Shown here piece after piece: positions 13,190 through 23,389 of a stretch of 64,000 nt of DNA. Source of the stretch: Mesodorylaimus sp. YZB2_4 (lineage: Eukaryota > Nematoda > Enoplea > Dorylaimida > Dorylaimidae); NCBI GenBank assembly GCA_030248295.1, contig JASANH010001202.1, positions 124,001-188,000 of the forward strand, in the 5' to 3' direction. The first letter of the stretch is position 1, and the number at the start of each line of letters is the position of its first letter. Made by a program: the position numbers and the translations under genes. The notes below the pieces were generated by a model. It ran no database searches. It was not told the origin of the DNA and saw only the letters and a program-made list of their open reading frames with translations.

Positions 13190-13690
13190 CGCAGAAGGAG
13201 CTGGCGGCATCGACAGCGAGAACTTCCCCCTTTGACTGCCTTAAATACACAGCCTCTGGACGGACAGAACAGTGAAAGGCATCGATGTGTTTGGGCAACA
13301 ACTAAAACTGAACAACTATGCAGACGACACAAATTTTTTGCTTGCAGACTCAAAGTCTGTAAAACGTGTGTTTAAGGTATGCAATTTGTACAAGCAGGCT
13401 TCTGGGGCAACATGAAAAAGAGCCAAAACGAAGAGATTCTGTTGCTGGGTAAGATGAAAAAGGACTGCTTGGAAACTGATCTGCAGGACCTCGTTGTGAG
13501 TCAAGTGAAAGTATATGGTTTCTTAATTAAAAACGAGGGGATGGAGATAACAGAAAATTGGGAAGCAGTGCGAAGACACATAGGCACGCTGGGAGATAAG
13601 ATTCCTCACATTGAGGTGTCCTATTTTGGTAGGGTATACGTGGCCAATACTTTTTGTTGTGTTGATGACCAGGTGGTTATGCTGTGTTGA
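13190..13690 (+). mobile_element. Degenerate non-LTR retrotransposon (LINE) reverse transcriptase fragment
   Basis: Three shifted frames together read as one reverse transcriptase core. First PPLTALNTQPLDG is the usual region after the RQG-PLS motif. Next KGIDVFGQQLKLNNYADD carries the catalytic YADD box, at about 13281-13332. Last EENWEAVRRHIG and SYFGRVYVAN form the thumb-like C-terminal motifs, ending at 13690. At least two frameshifts separate these pieces, so the element is dead. There is no endonuclease domain and no 3' tail. The clade is not assignable by eye; the NWE...GRVLVAN-type end is shared by several LINE clades. It sits between two tandem Cys-loop genes. Confidence 0.75.
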
Positions 13691-13950
13691 TTGCCTCTAT
13701 TCTGTTCCTAATGCATTCCATTTCATGAATTGGAAAGAAGCTCTGTTATTTATTAAAAGTTAGGCCTTGAAATAAAATAGAATTTCAGTCTGCGCCAACG
13801 GTCACAAGCTTTCACCTATTAATGAGTTTGACTAGGGGAGTTTTTCAACAGAGCTAAAGATTTTCAAGTAAGGTACCTGATTACATCCGTAGGAGTCGAT
13901 TGGTGCTGGCGTAACCAGACACTCTTCCAGACGCGGAAGCATACAACACA

Positions 13951-15482
13951 ATGAGCAGACGGGCATTGGCTCTTATCTGCATTCTGGGCTATGCATGGGT
14001 CGACAATGTTTTGGGTAAGCTGTTTGTGAGCTCAGCCGAACTGGCTACGAGAGTTGACTTCTGTCGGGCAGAAATCCCCTATTCCTGCCCGTCATCGGCA
14101 ATGGGTGATGACTGCTGATGGCTACCATTTTTAGGTTCTAAGGAAATCATCGTCGATAGTGAGAAGCTTCTAATCGACCATCTTCTGAACAGCTCCTTTT
14201 ACGACAAGAACACGAGGCCTGGCATGATGAAAAATGGGGTCAAATCACCACTGACAGTATCCGTGGCATTCGCTCCACATCGAATGATTGATGTCGTATG
14301 AAGTTCTCCTGTTTTCTACCACTCCAGGACCATTGACAGTGACTTTTTAGGACGACCAACTGCAAACCATGTCATTGCTAACATTTATTCGGCAGCAGTG
14401 GGACGAGGATCGGCTCTACTGGAAGCCAGAAGATTTTGGAAACAAGACGAAAATCCCAACAGCGGCGGACAATTTGTGGATTTCACGCCTATATCTACCA
14501 AACATGTGAGTCATTTAAGACCCGCCTGTGAAGTAAATGCCCCACTCTTTTTAGATTTATTTTTAATCCGGAAGATAAGTCAGCCACATTTGATCCTTAC
14601 ATCTTCTTGGAAAATGAGAACATAGCAGAAGCCAAGATCTCCCTTCTAACTTACGCCTACTTGCAAGAACGGTGCAAATTCGACATGGCATATTTCCCAT
14701 TCGATTTGCAAACCTGCGCCATCTGCGTTTTCGCTGGACAATATGGTGCAGATGAGGTGATCTTGGATGCCGCAATGTTACCATACAACGTGTTCGTCGA
14801 TGGTGGAGAGTGGGATCTCGTCGAAGCAAGTGCTTTCAACAGCCTGCTTCTTGCTGCGTATTCTGGGGCTTGTCTCAAGATCACCATCCAGCGTCGATCT
14901 ATTTATTACATCATCAACCTGTTCCTACCGACCATCATTATTTGTGTCTTGAATGCGGTCAGCCTATTTGCAAGCATTAACGCTGATCAAAGCGAGCTGG
15001 ACTACGCGTCATTGGGTCAAACAACGTTGCTATCATTGGGGGTTCTGCTGTTAACCGTGGCTGACCAGACACCCAGGGGAGAAAGCAGTGTGCCGTTGAT
15101 TAGTAAGTCAAATGATTGAAACAGCTTTCTCATTCCAGAAACCTGCACATCCGCTTGCTTAGGAGTAGAGTCCCCATTGGCATCGGCTTCACGATGCATA
15201 TGGAAAACGTCTATGCTTTTTAGGCATCTTCTTTCTTGCCATGATCTTTCAAACATTGCTCGCGGCGGTGACAGCTGTGTACCTGAAAAATGGCACAAAG
15301 CCGGCGCGTCAACAACTTCTGCTTTCTCACCAATCGTCAAAGTCAATGTCCGACAATTAAAGTTGAAGAAGCACTGTGTCAACATATGCATGGCACTGCA
15401 TCTAGTACTGATAGCGCTGATTAGCGGAGTCACGATAGCCATCGGAAATGCCAATAAGCGTCCTGTGATAACTGCTGAGTGA
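13951..15482 (+). CDS. Cys-loop ligand-gated cation channel (member C), single-base frameshift before M4
   Basis: Exons are 13951-14014 (signal peptide, MSRRALALICILGYAW), 14135-14295, 14351-14505, 14555-15102 and 15224-15482. The joins keep frame through the extracellular domain, the Cys-loop (C-KFDMAYFPFDLQT-C followed by AIC), DGGEWDLVE, M1, M2 (ASLGQTTLLSLGVLLL) and M3. At about 15286-15290 a run of five A replaces the six expected from paralogs (LKKW...). As written, translation stops at 15358-15360 and M4 is lost. The downstream frame still encodes an intact loop (AFSPIVKV) and M4 (ICMALHLVLIALISGV) to the TGA at 15480-15482. Because everything else is intact, a homopolymer sequencing error is as likely as a young pseudogene. 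Confidence 0.7.
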
Positions 15483-16679
15483 GCTTATGAAACGGCCCAG
15501 AGGATATCCGGATATTCCTTTCTGATTGACGCGCACGTGACAGACGATACGCCTGGGCGGACCTGATTCTGATCGTGAGTTGGGCTTATTGGTTATTTTG
15601 CTTGATTGTCTAGATAAATAATTTTTGCTATACTACTAGACGTACAGTGCGTAATTTGGAAAATAATCGTACACATACAGTATGAGCAGATAAAACTGTT
15701 TTGAAAGAGGCCTGTCCGCGTTATCGCTTTTGGTTGTTCCAAGTGCACCACCATCGAAAGAGATCGAACTTAGGTCTGCGAAGAGGCACGAACGATGCAC
15801 GCAAAGGCGATGGGCCAGCACTATGCCGAGTTTTTGTTGCATTCATAGTCAGCTTGGCGGTAGAAAATGCAGTTGCCGCGACGCTGGGACTCTAATTCAT
15901 CAGTCGAAGTCACTAATTGGTCTGATGAGTGACTTTGACTGAAAAAATGTTGAATGTGATCAATGCAGTTGTGTTAGTGGTGGACACGGTTGGAAAACGT
16001 GTCTGCGAAGCGAGGCGAGGATACCTTGAAGCAAGAATTGAATACCAAACAATGGAAAAGACAACAAATCGATATATCAGATCGATCGACAATCAGATCT
16101 CGGATGTTTGCGAGAAGTTGCCGAATGGACTCGGCGCTGACGAGTGTGATTTACCCGATGGCCAAAGGCCTGTGACAACGACTGGTGCAAAATTCTGAAT
16201 GGGGACCGATGAACGATGAAGCTACTGGCTCAAAGCAGCCCCGACAGATTCAGACTAATTTCAAAATATTCTTTTCACTCTTCCACATTACTTTTTCTGC
16301 TGAAAGCGCGTTGCAGACGGTTTCGACTCACATGGACAATGGCAGGCTATTCTATGGCCGATTTCATAACCGTTCGGTGGAATACTTTTCAATATTGAAA
16401 GAGCTCGTCAGCGACAGTGATGGTGGCCAATAGGAGGCGTAGTAAATTTTGTGGAGGTAAGGCCTGGAGTTTCCTCAGGGATTGGAAAAGTGTGCCGTCG
16501 AAAGAAAAATTGTCTTTCTAAGGAACAGAAATGACAAGTTTGAATGCGCACATTTCAAAGAAATTGAAAGGAAGACGAAATAAAGCAAGCCTGCGGTGAT
16601 AAGTCTTGGATTAAGGTCGTACATAGTTTTTGATTTATTTTTGCGGGCCGAAGCCCGTTTTGCTTTACCAGCCAGCAGT
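15483..16679. other. Intergenic, no supported gene
   Basis: Open frames of up to 89 codons occur near 15.9-16.4 kb, but none has a recognisable domain, a good start or splice sites. Confidence 0.35.
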
Positions 16680-16885
16680 CAAACCTTAACTATAAGCACG
16701 GATACCGCACATGTTTGATTCCATTTCGGGTGCAGAACTGCTTGAATTCATCCGATGTGAATTAAGGGCCGTTGTCGGATACGATCAAATGAGGTAATCC
16801 CAACCTTGCGAACGTGTCCCGCAGCAGTTTGATCGTCTTCTTGGAGCTGGTGTCCACTGTTGGTAGTATCTCGAGCCAGGTTTAT
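16640..16885 (-). mobile_element. Ty3/gypsy-type integrase relic
   Basis: On the minus strand the segment reads TSSKKTIKLLRDTFARLG, then LPHLIVSDNGP, an in-frame TAA where Gln is expected, then FTSDEFKQFC and RNGIKHVRYPCL. This is the integrase catalytic core around the second catalytic Asp (SDNGPQFTS), the classic Ty3/gypsy signature. It ends abruptly at a SINE copy near 16.9 kb, and no reverse transcriptase, protease or gag is adjacent. A related non-coding tail (CCAGCCAGCAGTCAAACCTTA) also appears near 52.57 kb. Confidence 0.75.
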
Positions 16886-16892
16886 TCTTCCC

Positions 16893-17020
16893 GAGATAGC
16901 CCCCTAACAGGTGAGTCACCCACGGCCTGGCGTGCAAGGTCAGCGAGGGTTTATGGTTCGAAAACCGACCTCCATCACCGGGGATCGAACCCGGGACGAG
17001 CCCACCCACCCGCTCCAAAG
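16893..17020 (-). mobile_element. tRNA-derived SINE, family 2 (partial)
   Basis: Minus-strand B box CCCGGGTTCGATCCCCGG is followed by GATGGAGGTCGGTTTTCG and AACCATAAACCCTCGCTGACC. Shared with copies at 32.5, 52.6 and 58.0 kb. It abuts the gypsy integrase relic. Confidence 0.7.
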
Positions 17021-18114
17021 CAATACAGAGTGTACTGTAGTATACGTGCAGTATTTTGCTCAAAAAAAGAAAAGGGAACACTCAAGGTTTGTTCGTTCCA
17101 GCCCGAAGCCAGACAGCCTCGAAGAGAGCAGCATAGAAGGCATCTGCTCCGAGAGTCCTGGTGCCCAAATCTAGTCCAGTGTATGGGTCTTCCCATAACT
17201 CTCCAATACAGAACTCCCTCCGGTACATAAAGTACAACCGTTTATACTGATGTGACCGTTGCCGCTTCGGGGCCCCTGGAATTCTTGGGGGCGTGGGCAG
17301 TTGGCTCGGTGGGGAGGAGCCGGGGGCGGTATAAGAGCAGGCCGCCGGGAGAGATCGGGGCTCTCCATTACTTGTTTTCACTCGATTCGATTCCATCTGT
17401 TTTGTTCTGAATTTGTGGGGAGCCACCCTTTCGTATTGTCCACCCCATTGGCGGAACCGTGGGGCAGGCGAGGCGCCCGCCAGGGACTTCGATTAGCATA
17501 CTCTCAATGGGCCTCTGCGGTCGTCGTTTCCTTTGTTTCATACTGAAAGAGTCCAGGAGTTGACTCCAGGGCAGGAAATTGGTTTGTCTGAGGATTTGTC
17601 TGTGGGTGAGATCTAGGACCGTTGAGACATCGTCGTGCTTTGTGGTGCTTCGTAAAGGATCCTCTGGAGTTGACAGAAGTCTTTACTGCGCCATCGACAG
17701 TGGAACTGTTCGCCAGCGTAGGCATCTTAGGACCGGGTGCATTCGTCCAGCAGCCAGGCTAGTGTATCATTGCACAGAGCAGTTGCAGGCACCCTTAGGA
17801 GGCGCGGCATATACGCCGGTGCGAGCGCGAAGAAGATCTGTCACGTTTGCTCGAGCAGCAACATTACCTCAACACATCAATAGATTACAATTGTAACCCC
17901 TACCGGACAGGCCATGGCGAGTGGTAGAGAGTAATCGATACTCTCCCCAGGCTGGCACGTCAACCCATAGGGTTGATGTTTCTAGGTCAGGTATAGTCGC
18001 GAGACCTGCCCGCCCACAGCCGGAGTTTTTGCCCCGCCGACTTCGGTCTCACTCTCAGGCCGCACTCTCTCCCACGCCTGTCTGTACAGGTTGCGCAATT
18101 CCCAGCCGGGGCTC
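17021..18114. other. GC-rich stretch, unassigned (possible LTR remnant)
   Basis: Clearly more GC-rich than its surroundings and next to the gypsy integrase relic. A TATA-like box with spacing compatible with a promoter occurs at 17329 (GGTATAAGAGCAGG). This could be LTR-derived, but no paired LTR was found. Confidence 0.25.
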
Positions 18115-18205
18115 ACCTCTGCATAAACTAATATACTGCGGATTGGTCCCGCATAGCTTGGGTCAGCATTCCCTTCTTAGGGGGCCGCACCTGACACTCA
18201 CCCTC
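18115..18205 (+). mobile_element. SINE-like repeat, family 3
   Basis: The core TTGGTCCCGCATAGCTTGGG plus TCAGCATTCCC and GGGGGCCGCA is shared with 22.54-22.61 kb. The tRNA-like character is weaker than in families 1 and 2. Confidence 0.45.
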
Positions 18206-19267
18206 TTATCGCAACCCAGGAAGACTATCAGCCAGCCAGCTGACCAATTAAGCTAAGATTCCCAGAAAAATTCAATCAATTTACTTAATTAGCTCACAAT
18301 TTTCTCACATAGTAATAACGGGAAAAGGAACAAGAACGAACATTCTACAGTACAGGTCAGGCCTACACATGTCACACTAACTATACAGAAAGCCAATGAT
18401 CAACATTACACGTATTTTGAGTGAGCAAACAAAGCAAAATGATCAGTCACGTACGTAAGACAATTGGAAAGAAATGATTGAATACGAGCAAGAGACAGTC
18501 ATTGAATTTTACAATAAAGCATACCTTAGATCTCGGTTGAACAAATATGAATTCTGAATTCGAAACTCGATTTGATCGAAAAAAACAGAAACACAACTGA
18601 ACAAAAAGAAAAGAGCTGCCTTTATTTTGATGCAGATGTTCAATATCGAAAGCTAGTAGGCGATTGTCCCGTGTACCAATGCCCCACAGGCGTGCTCGTG
18701 GGGAGTCTCCTCCCTGAGTGATTCCAGTCCACTCGGTTGACGTGGAGGGCGACAATTCGCTTTCTCCATACCCGCTACTTTGCGATTCTCTGCCGTGCAA
18801 TGCTTGCCGTTGAAATGTGGCTAGAATGCGCTGTCATTCCCGTGCTCCATGCGGATACTCGGGGACACTAATAAGAAGTGCGATGGCCACTGCGCATTCG
18901 GTCAGCAAGAAACGAAGATTTCTCGATGCCCTTGCGTCAAGTTGAAGGCGGTGCAGGTTTACTCGGAATAAACCCTGGGGGGCCTCGCATCTGGTCAGTC
19001 CAGGAGAGCCTAAGGAAGTGAACTAAAGCTTAATGACGGATTCCTATTCCTTGCTGACTTATAGATTCCTGTTCGGTTTTTGATTGCCTTCTTGTTTGAG
19101 CTTGAAAGTGTGATTACTGATTTTTGAGTGGACAGGCCCGTTTGGCTCATTCGAGCGAATTTCCTTCCAGTAAGAACAAGCTTATCGATACAATATGTCC
19201 AGTCAAAGGCAAGTATGTAGAGCAGAAAGACAGCAAACACGGGATCATCGCATCTTCGAGGAGTTCG
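18206..19267. other. Intergenic, no supported gene
   Basis: No exon, RNA gene or repeat recognised. A 117-codon minus-strand open frame near 18.4-18.8 kb has no domain and unconvincing composition. Confidence 0.35.
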
Positions 19268-19930
19268 CTACAGGTCGCTTCGGATGCTGGCGCTCGCTGT
19301 GGCTCCTCCTTTCTGCTCTGGAACTAGAGCCGGGGCTGGAGCTGCTTTTCCAGACTTCGGAGCCGGAGCCAGAGCTACTTTTCCGGATTTTGGTGCTGGA
19401 GCGGGAGCCGATTTTCCAGACTTCGGAGCGGGAACTGGAGCTGATTTTCCAGACTGAGGCGCTGGAGCGGGAGGTGCAGCAGCTTTAGTCGATGGTGTTG
19501 GAGTGCCCTTGGCAGATTTCAGGGCACCTTTACTAGAGAGTGAGCCCTTGAGCGAGGATCGTTGCGAATGGCTGGTGTCCAACCTCGGATCGAGGTCGCG
19601 TTTGCGCTTTGGATCGAGGCCACCTTTCTTGTCCTTTTCCTCGTCCTCGTTGATCACCTTTGTCAAATTTGGGAAACGACCTTCAGCCATGTTTTGTTGG
19701 CGTTGAAAGTCCTGTCCTGAATCCGGCCTTGCGTAGAAACGTTTTCGACGTCGAGGACGATCGAAGAGCATTTGTTGGGCCAAGGCGAGCAGGGCGACCC
19801 CGATCAGGCACAGGGTGATCATCATGAAAATAAAATCGACGTGTCGACGAAAACAGCAGTTGTCCGCGTTGCAATCAAATATAGCCAATTTGAACTTGTT
19901 CTTGTCGCATTCTTTCGGATGAGGCTCCAT
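19268..19930 (-). CDS. Single-pass membrane protein with basic Ala/Pro/Lys/Ser-rich repeat tail
   Basis: From the first ATG (19930) this encodes about 220 residues. A short Cys-rich segment (KECDKNKFKL, FDCNADNCC) precedes one membrane helix (FIFMMITLCLIGVALLALA). A basic stretch (RPRRRKRF), an acidic patch (NEDEEKDKK) and a low-complexity tail with about five repeats of the type APAPKSGKSAP follow. The frame stays open upstream to about 20071 without an ATG, adding ICSGVCATIA; a plausible acceptor (TCTGCAG) lies at 19953, so an upstream exon may supply the true N-terminus. No family was recognised. Topology is likely N-out/C-in by the positive-inside rule, with the repeat tail cytoplasmic. 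Confidence 0.6.
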   Translation of the reverse strand: MEPHPKECDKNKFKLAIFDCNADNCCFRRHVDFIFMMITLCLIGVALLALAQQMLFDRPRRRKRFYARPDSGQDFQRQQNMAEGRFPNLTKVINEDEEKDKKGGLDPKRKRDLDPRLDTSHSQRSSLKGSLSSKGALKSAKGTPTPSTKAAAPPAPAPQSGKSAPVPAPKSGKSAPAPAPKSGKVALAPAPKSGKAAPAPALVPEQKGGATASASIRSDL

Positions 19931-20071
19931 GGCAATCGTGGCACACACACCACTGCAGATTTGACCAATGACGAGATTGTGACGGGTTGAGTGCGGAGGC
20001 CTGGAGTGTAAAGCGACGATTGACTTATTGTAAGACCCACTGGTCACGTGACTATAAGACCAGAGATCCAA

Positions 20072-21140
20072 TCAAAGGCGAGGATGTCAATGTCGAGCCA
20101 AATCCGTCACGTTTGTAAGGTAGATGAACATCTTTCCGAGTCATCCGTCGATGTTGGAAAGAGGACCCATGAAATGGCGTTTGGAGAGGGCGACCGACTG
20201 TAAGATTCCGTGCCAAGTTTTCTCGACGAGGTCAGCAATAAAAAAGTAGAGTGTATGTGTATGTAAAGCCAAGCCTCGACTCGTAATCGTTCTCTGATCG
20301 ATTCATAATCGAGGATCAAGGATCAGAAAAAGCAGTGCTTTCAATCGCTCAATGAATGTTTCGTTTTTAGCCTATGTAATAACATCGGTTATACTCTGCT
20401 GTAAAACGAAGAGAAATTGCTGCACGCAAAACAAATGGGACTTCCGACCCATGTTGCCATGCAGTAAGGGACAGCTGTCATGGCATGACGCGAGGTCTTG
20501 CGGGGCCCAGCTCACATGGAAGCTTTCTTTGGACTTGAGCACCTCCACCGAGTGCGAGATTCAGCCTCCCAGGCCAGAAGGACCCCGAATGGCGTTCGAG
20601 GCCGATGAAGGCGGTGAGTCAACTGCGGTCTTCCTCCCAGCCCTCGGCCAAGTTACGACCACGGATATGGCTGCGCCCGCCTGGTCAAACGAGTCCCTGG
20701 CATGCGGGGTCAGTGAGGGTTTGAATAAAAACAATGAGCTTTTCTATCATTCCTAATGTTTTCTAGGCACACATTGTAATACGACTGGGTCTGTATTATT
20801 GGAGCGAGTGACCAGTGGAGCCTTTGCAGCACAAAATGAAAATATTGCGTCAATAAACCATTGCAGTTTATTCCGCGGGCTCAGCCTGAAACCTGGTCGT
20901 TTATGGAGTGACCTTCTGAACAATGTTAAATTTTGGGAAATTTGAAACCCCAATCCTGAGCCACCCCAAAACTGCGACACAATAATTAGGTTGACTCTGA
21001 TCGATACATTACATCAAATCAAGACACCAGTCAGGAAAACTACAAAATTTTCGCTTATGCACATGCAGTGTGCCTGTAAAGTTATCATTTTATCATTCCT
21101 TGACCCTCCGTCCTTCGTTCACCCATCTGCAGTTCTCCAT
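20072..21140. other. Intergenic with repeat fragments
   Basis: A motif at about 20775-20807 (TGTAATACGACTGGGTCTGT...) recurs inside a Vasa intron at about 29211-29243, so part of this stretch is interspersed repeat. No gene supported. Confidence 0.35.
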
Positions 21141-22217
21141 CTACGGCTTGAAGCGGATCAACAGGTCGATCAGTTTGCGCACGATGCCGGGGCGGGTCGA
21201 TGGCAGAGATTGCGTTTCTTCTTTGATTTGGTCGACATTGGTCGCGGGCTCGTCGACTTCGTCGCAAGGAGCCACTTCCGAGATCTCCACGTCCAGATCG
21301 CCCTCCGATCCTTCGAGCATGGCTGTCACTGGCTTGAGCACGTTTTGCGTGGCGATCACTCGTCGATCCTCGTAGCTCATAACCTTGATCGGGCGTCGCT
21401 TGGTCGGCTCGTCGTCTTTGCTCTCAACCGAACCGTCTTCGGACGAAACGAGTGCCGTCGAGTGGGCCGTGTCCGCGTTGTTGCCCTGAAACGAACTATT
21501 CTTTCCGGGACGGTTTTGAACACGGATACACTTACCTCCTGGCTGGTCGCCATCGTCCCCTCGACGACGCTTTGCAGTCGATACGGCTCGTAAGTTTTCT
21601 TGTTGCCGTATTTCGTGGATACAACGGTCAATGGCGCTTGACGGCCATCGCCGTCCAAATTCGGACTCGATGAATGCAGAGATGGACTTTCTTGCTCGGC
21701 GCTCCTTTCGTCGACGTTCGAGCCAACTTTTTCCATGGTCGGTCCTCCATTTTCGCTCACCTCGTTAATAGCGCTCTCTTCTAAATTTTTGATCAGACGA
21801 TACCAGTCTTTGACAAATTTTTTCAGATGAACCTCTAAAAAAAGATTAGTTTTCTTGCGTGGCTACGTGAACTACTGTATATTACTAGACTCCTTTGCCA
21901 TTACAGTTCCCACTGAACGCTGAAGCTCCCTCAGACCCTGGAATAATCAGCCGTGTACTTAAAACTATGCTCGCTATGAAGCAAATTTTGGCCCAAAAAA
22001 GGTCAGCTAGTTTTGGTCTCTTTGCTATCTCATGGTCTAAAACCTGGTCTGATCATAAACATCATCACTTACTTGCTTTTTTGCGCTCGGCGCTCTTCGG
22101 ACCGATAGCATGATTGAGTAGAAATTTGAGCACTCGCAAGTCGCCTAATACGGACGAACTGCTCAAGGGGACATCACGGCTTTCGTTCGACTTTACTCGG
22201 CGTTCAGACTCGGCCAT
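21141..22217 (-). CDS. Unknown acidic/basic protein, three exons, about 262 aa
   Basis: Exons on the minus strand are 22217-22073 (starts MAESERRVKS), 21834-21536 and 21485-21141. All introns are GT-AG and joins keep frame (145, 299 and 345 nt; 263 codons with the stop). The N-terminal part (LGDLRVLKFLLNHAIG ... HLKKFVKDWYRLIKNLEE) is a compact helical block. Its spacing and closing W-x-x-L loosely recall the TFIIS N-terminal (LW) fold, but I cannot establish that. The rest is charged and probably disordered, with TYEPYRLQSVV and a C-terminal helical segment (IVRKLIDLLIRF). There is no signal peptide or membrane helix; nuclear or cytoplasmic location is likely. Function unknown. Confidence 0.7.
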
Positions 22218-23389
22218 GATTTCAGGCATTGATCAGATAGAAATTGTTGGATACTGACTGGTAACCTCGAACACGCTCGTCGAAATGAGTGACAGAGCAC
22301 GGAAGGCATGCTGAGTTACCTTTACACTTCCTTGCATTCAACATTGCGTTGCCTGATTATCATTGTGATCACGCTTGGAAAACCCTCAGAGCACACGCCA
22401 TAAGCAAAATAGTGCTGCTCTCCCCATCATCTCGCCGACATTCCCCCTTTTATTTTTACTCTAGGAGACAAAAACTTACAAGGACACTACAAGACGGATA
22501 CATATCGTAGCATGTGTGGGTCCATACTGGTGAGCAATGGAAGTTGGTCAGTTGGTAAGACGTTGGTCCCGCATTGCTAGGGCCAGCAATCCTGACCTGG
22601 GAGGCCGCAGTTCTGTTCCGGCTGAGCACGGCAGTTTAGTACGAGAGGGAAGACATCGATTAGTAAGTTCGTCGCTGGCCTTGCACACCTGGCTTTAGGC
22701 GACTAGCCAGTAACGTCATGTGTGGACACCAAACGAGTAGGGAATCAGGAAACTGGTTTTTTAAACACCAGTCGGGGAGATGCTTCCCTTCTCATCCAGT
22801 ATCATCTGGGGACACTGGTGCTGTCACAGGATGCCCTCGTGTGCCACGGCCTCGCTTATTATATCATCACTGCTGGCTAGCTATACATCAGGAAAAACGG
22901 GTTTGAAGTCCCAAGGGGAGAGCTGGGGCGGCACGGGGCCCAACCCACAATTTTTTCAATCGGGTAACCCTGACGATCTCTACACAGCTCGCTCAGCAAA
23001 AGCAGCTCCTTCAGGTCCTGCCTCCAATATCATTGCCCGAAATTCATACCAGTATTCTTCACGCAGTCAACAGGATACGTGATTTTGTAACCCCGCTGTG
23101 GCAAAACTTTCTTTCATTTTAAAGACTTATTTAGAAAAGGTCAAGTACATTGTGGGCAATCCATCACACCACCACAAACTGAGCATACGACACACGTTAA
23201 AACACAAATTGCATAAATACAGGCACTCTTACGTGTCAAACGTTGAACCATAACACTGATTCGGGTACGACTACACTTTTGCCACTCCAAGTCTTGATTC
23301 CTCTCCAAACTACAATAACTTATGTATAAATAACTAGATCTCTAAAACATGATTGCACTGTCGCATACAAGCTGCCAACCACCGCGTAT
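22218..23389. other. Intergenic, contains a family 3 SINE-like repeat
   Basis: Repeat core GTTGGTCCCGCATTGCTAGG at about 22561-22580 matches 18.14 kb. No gene supported. Confidence 0.35.
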
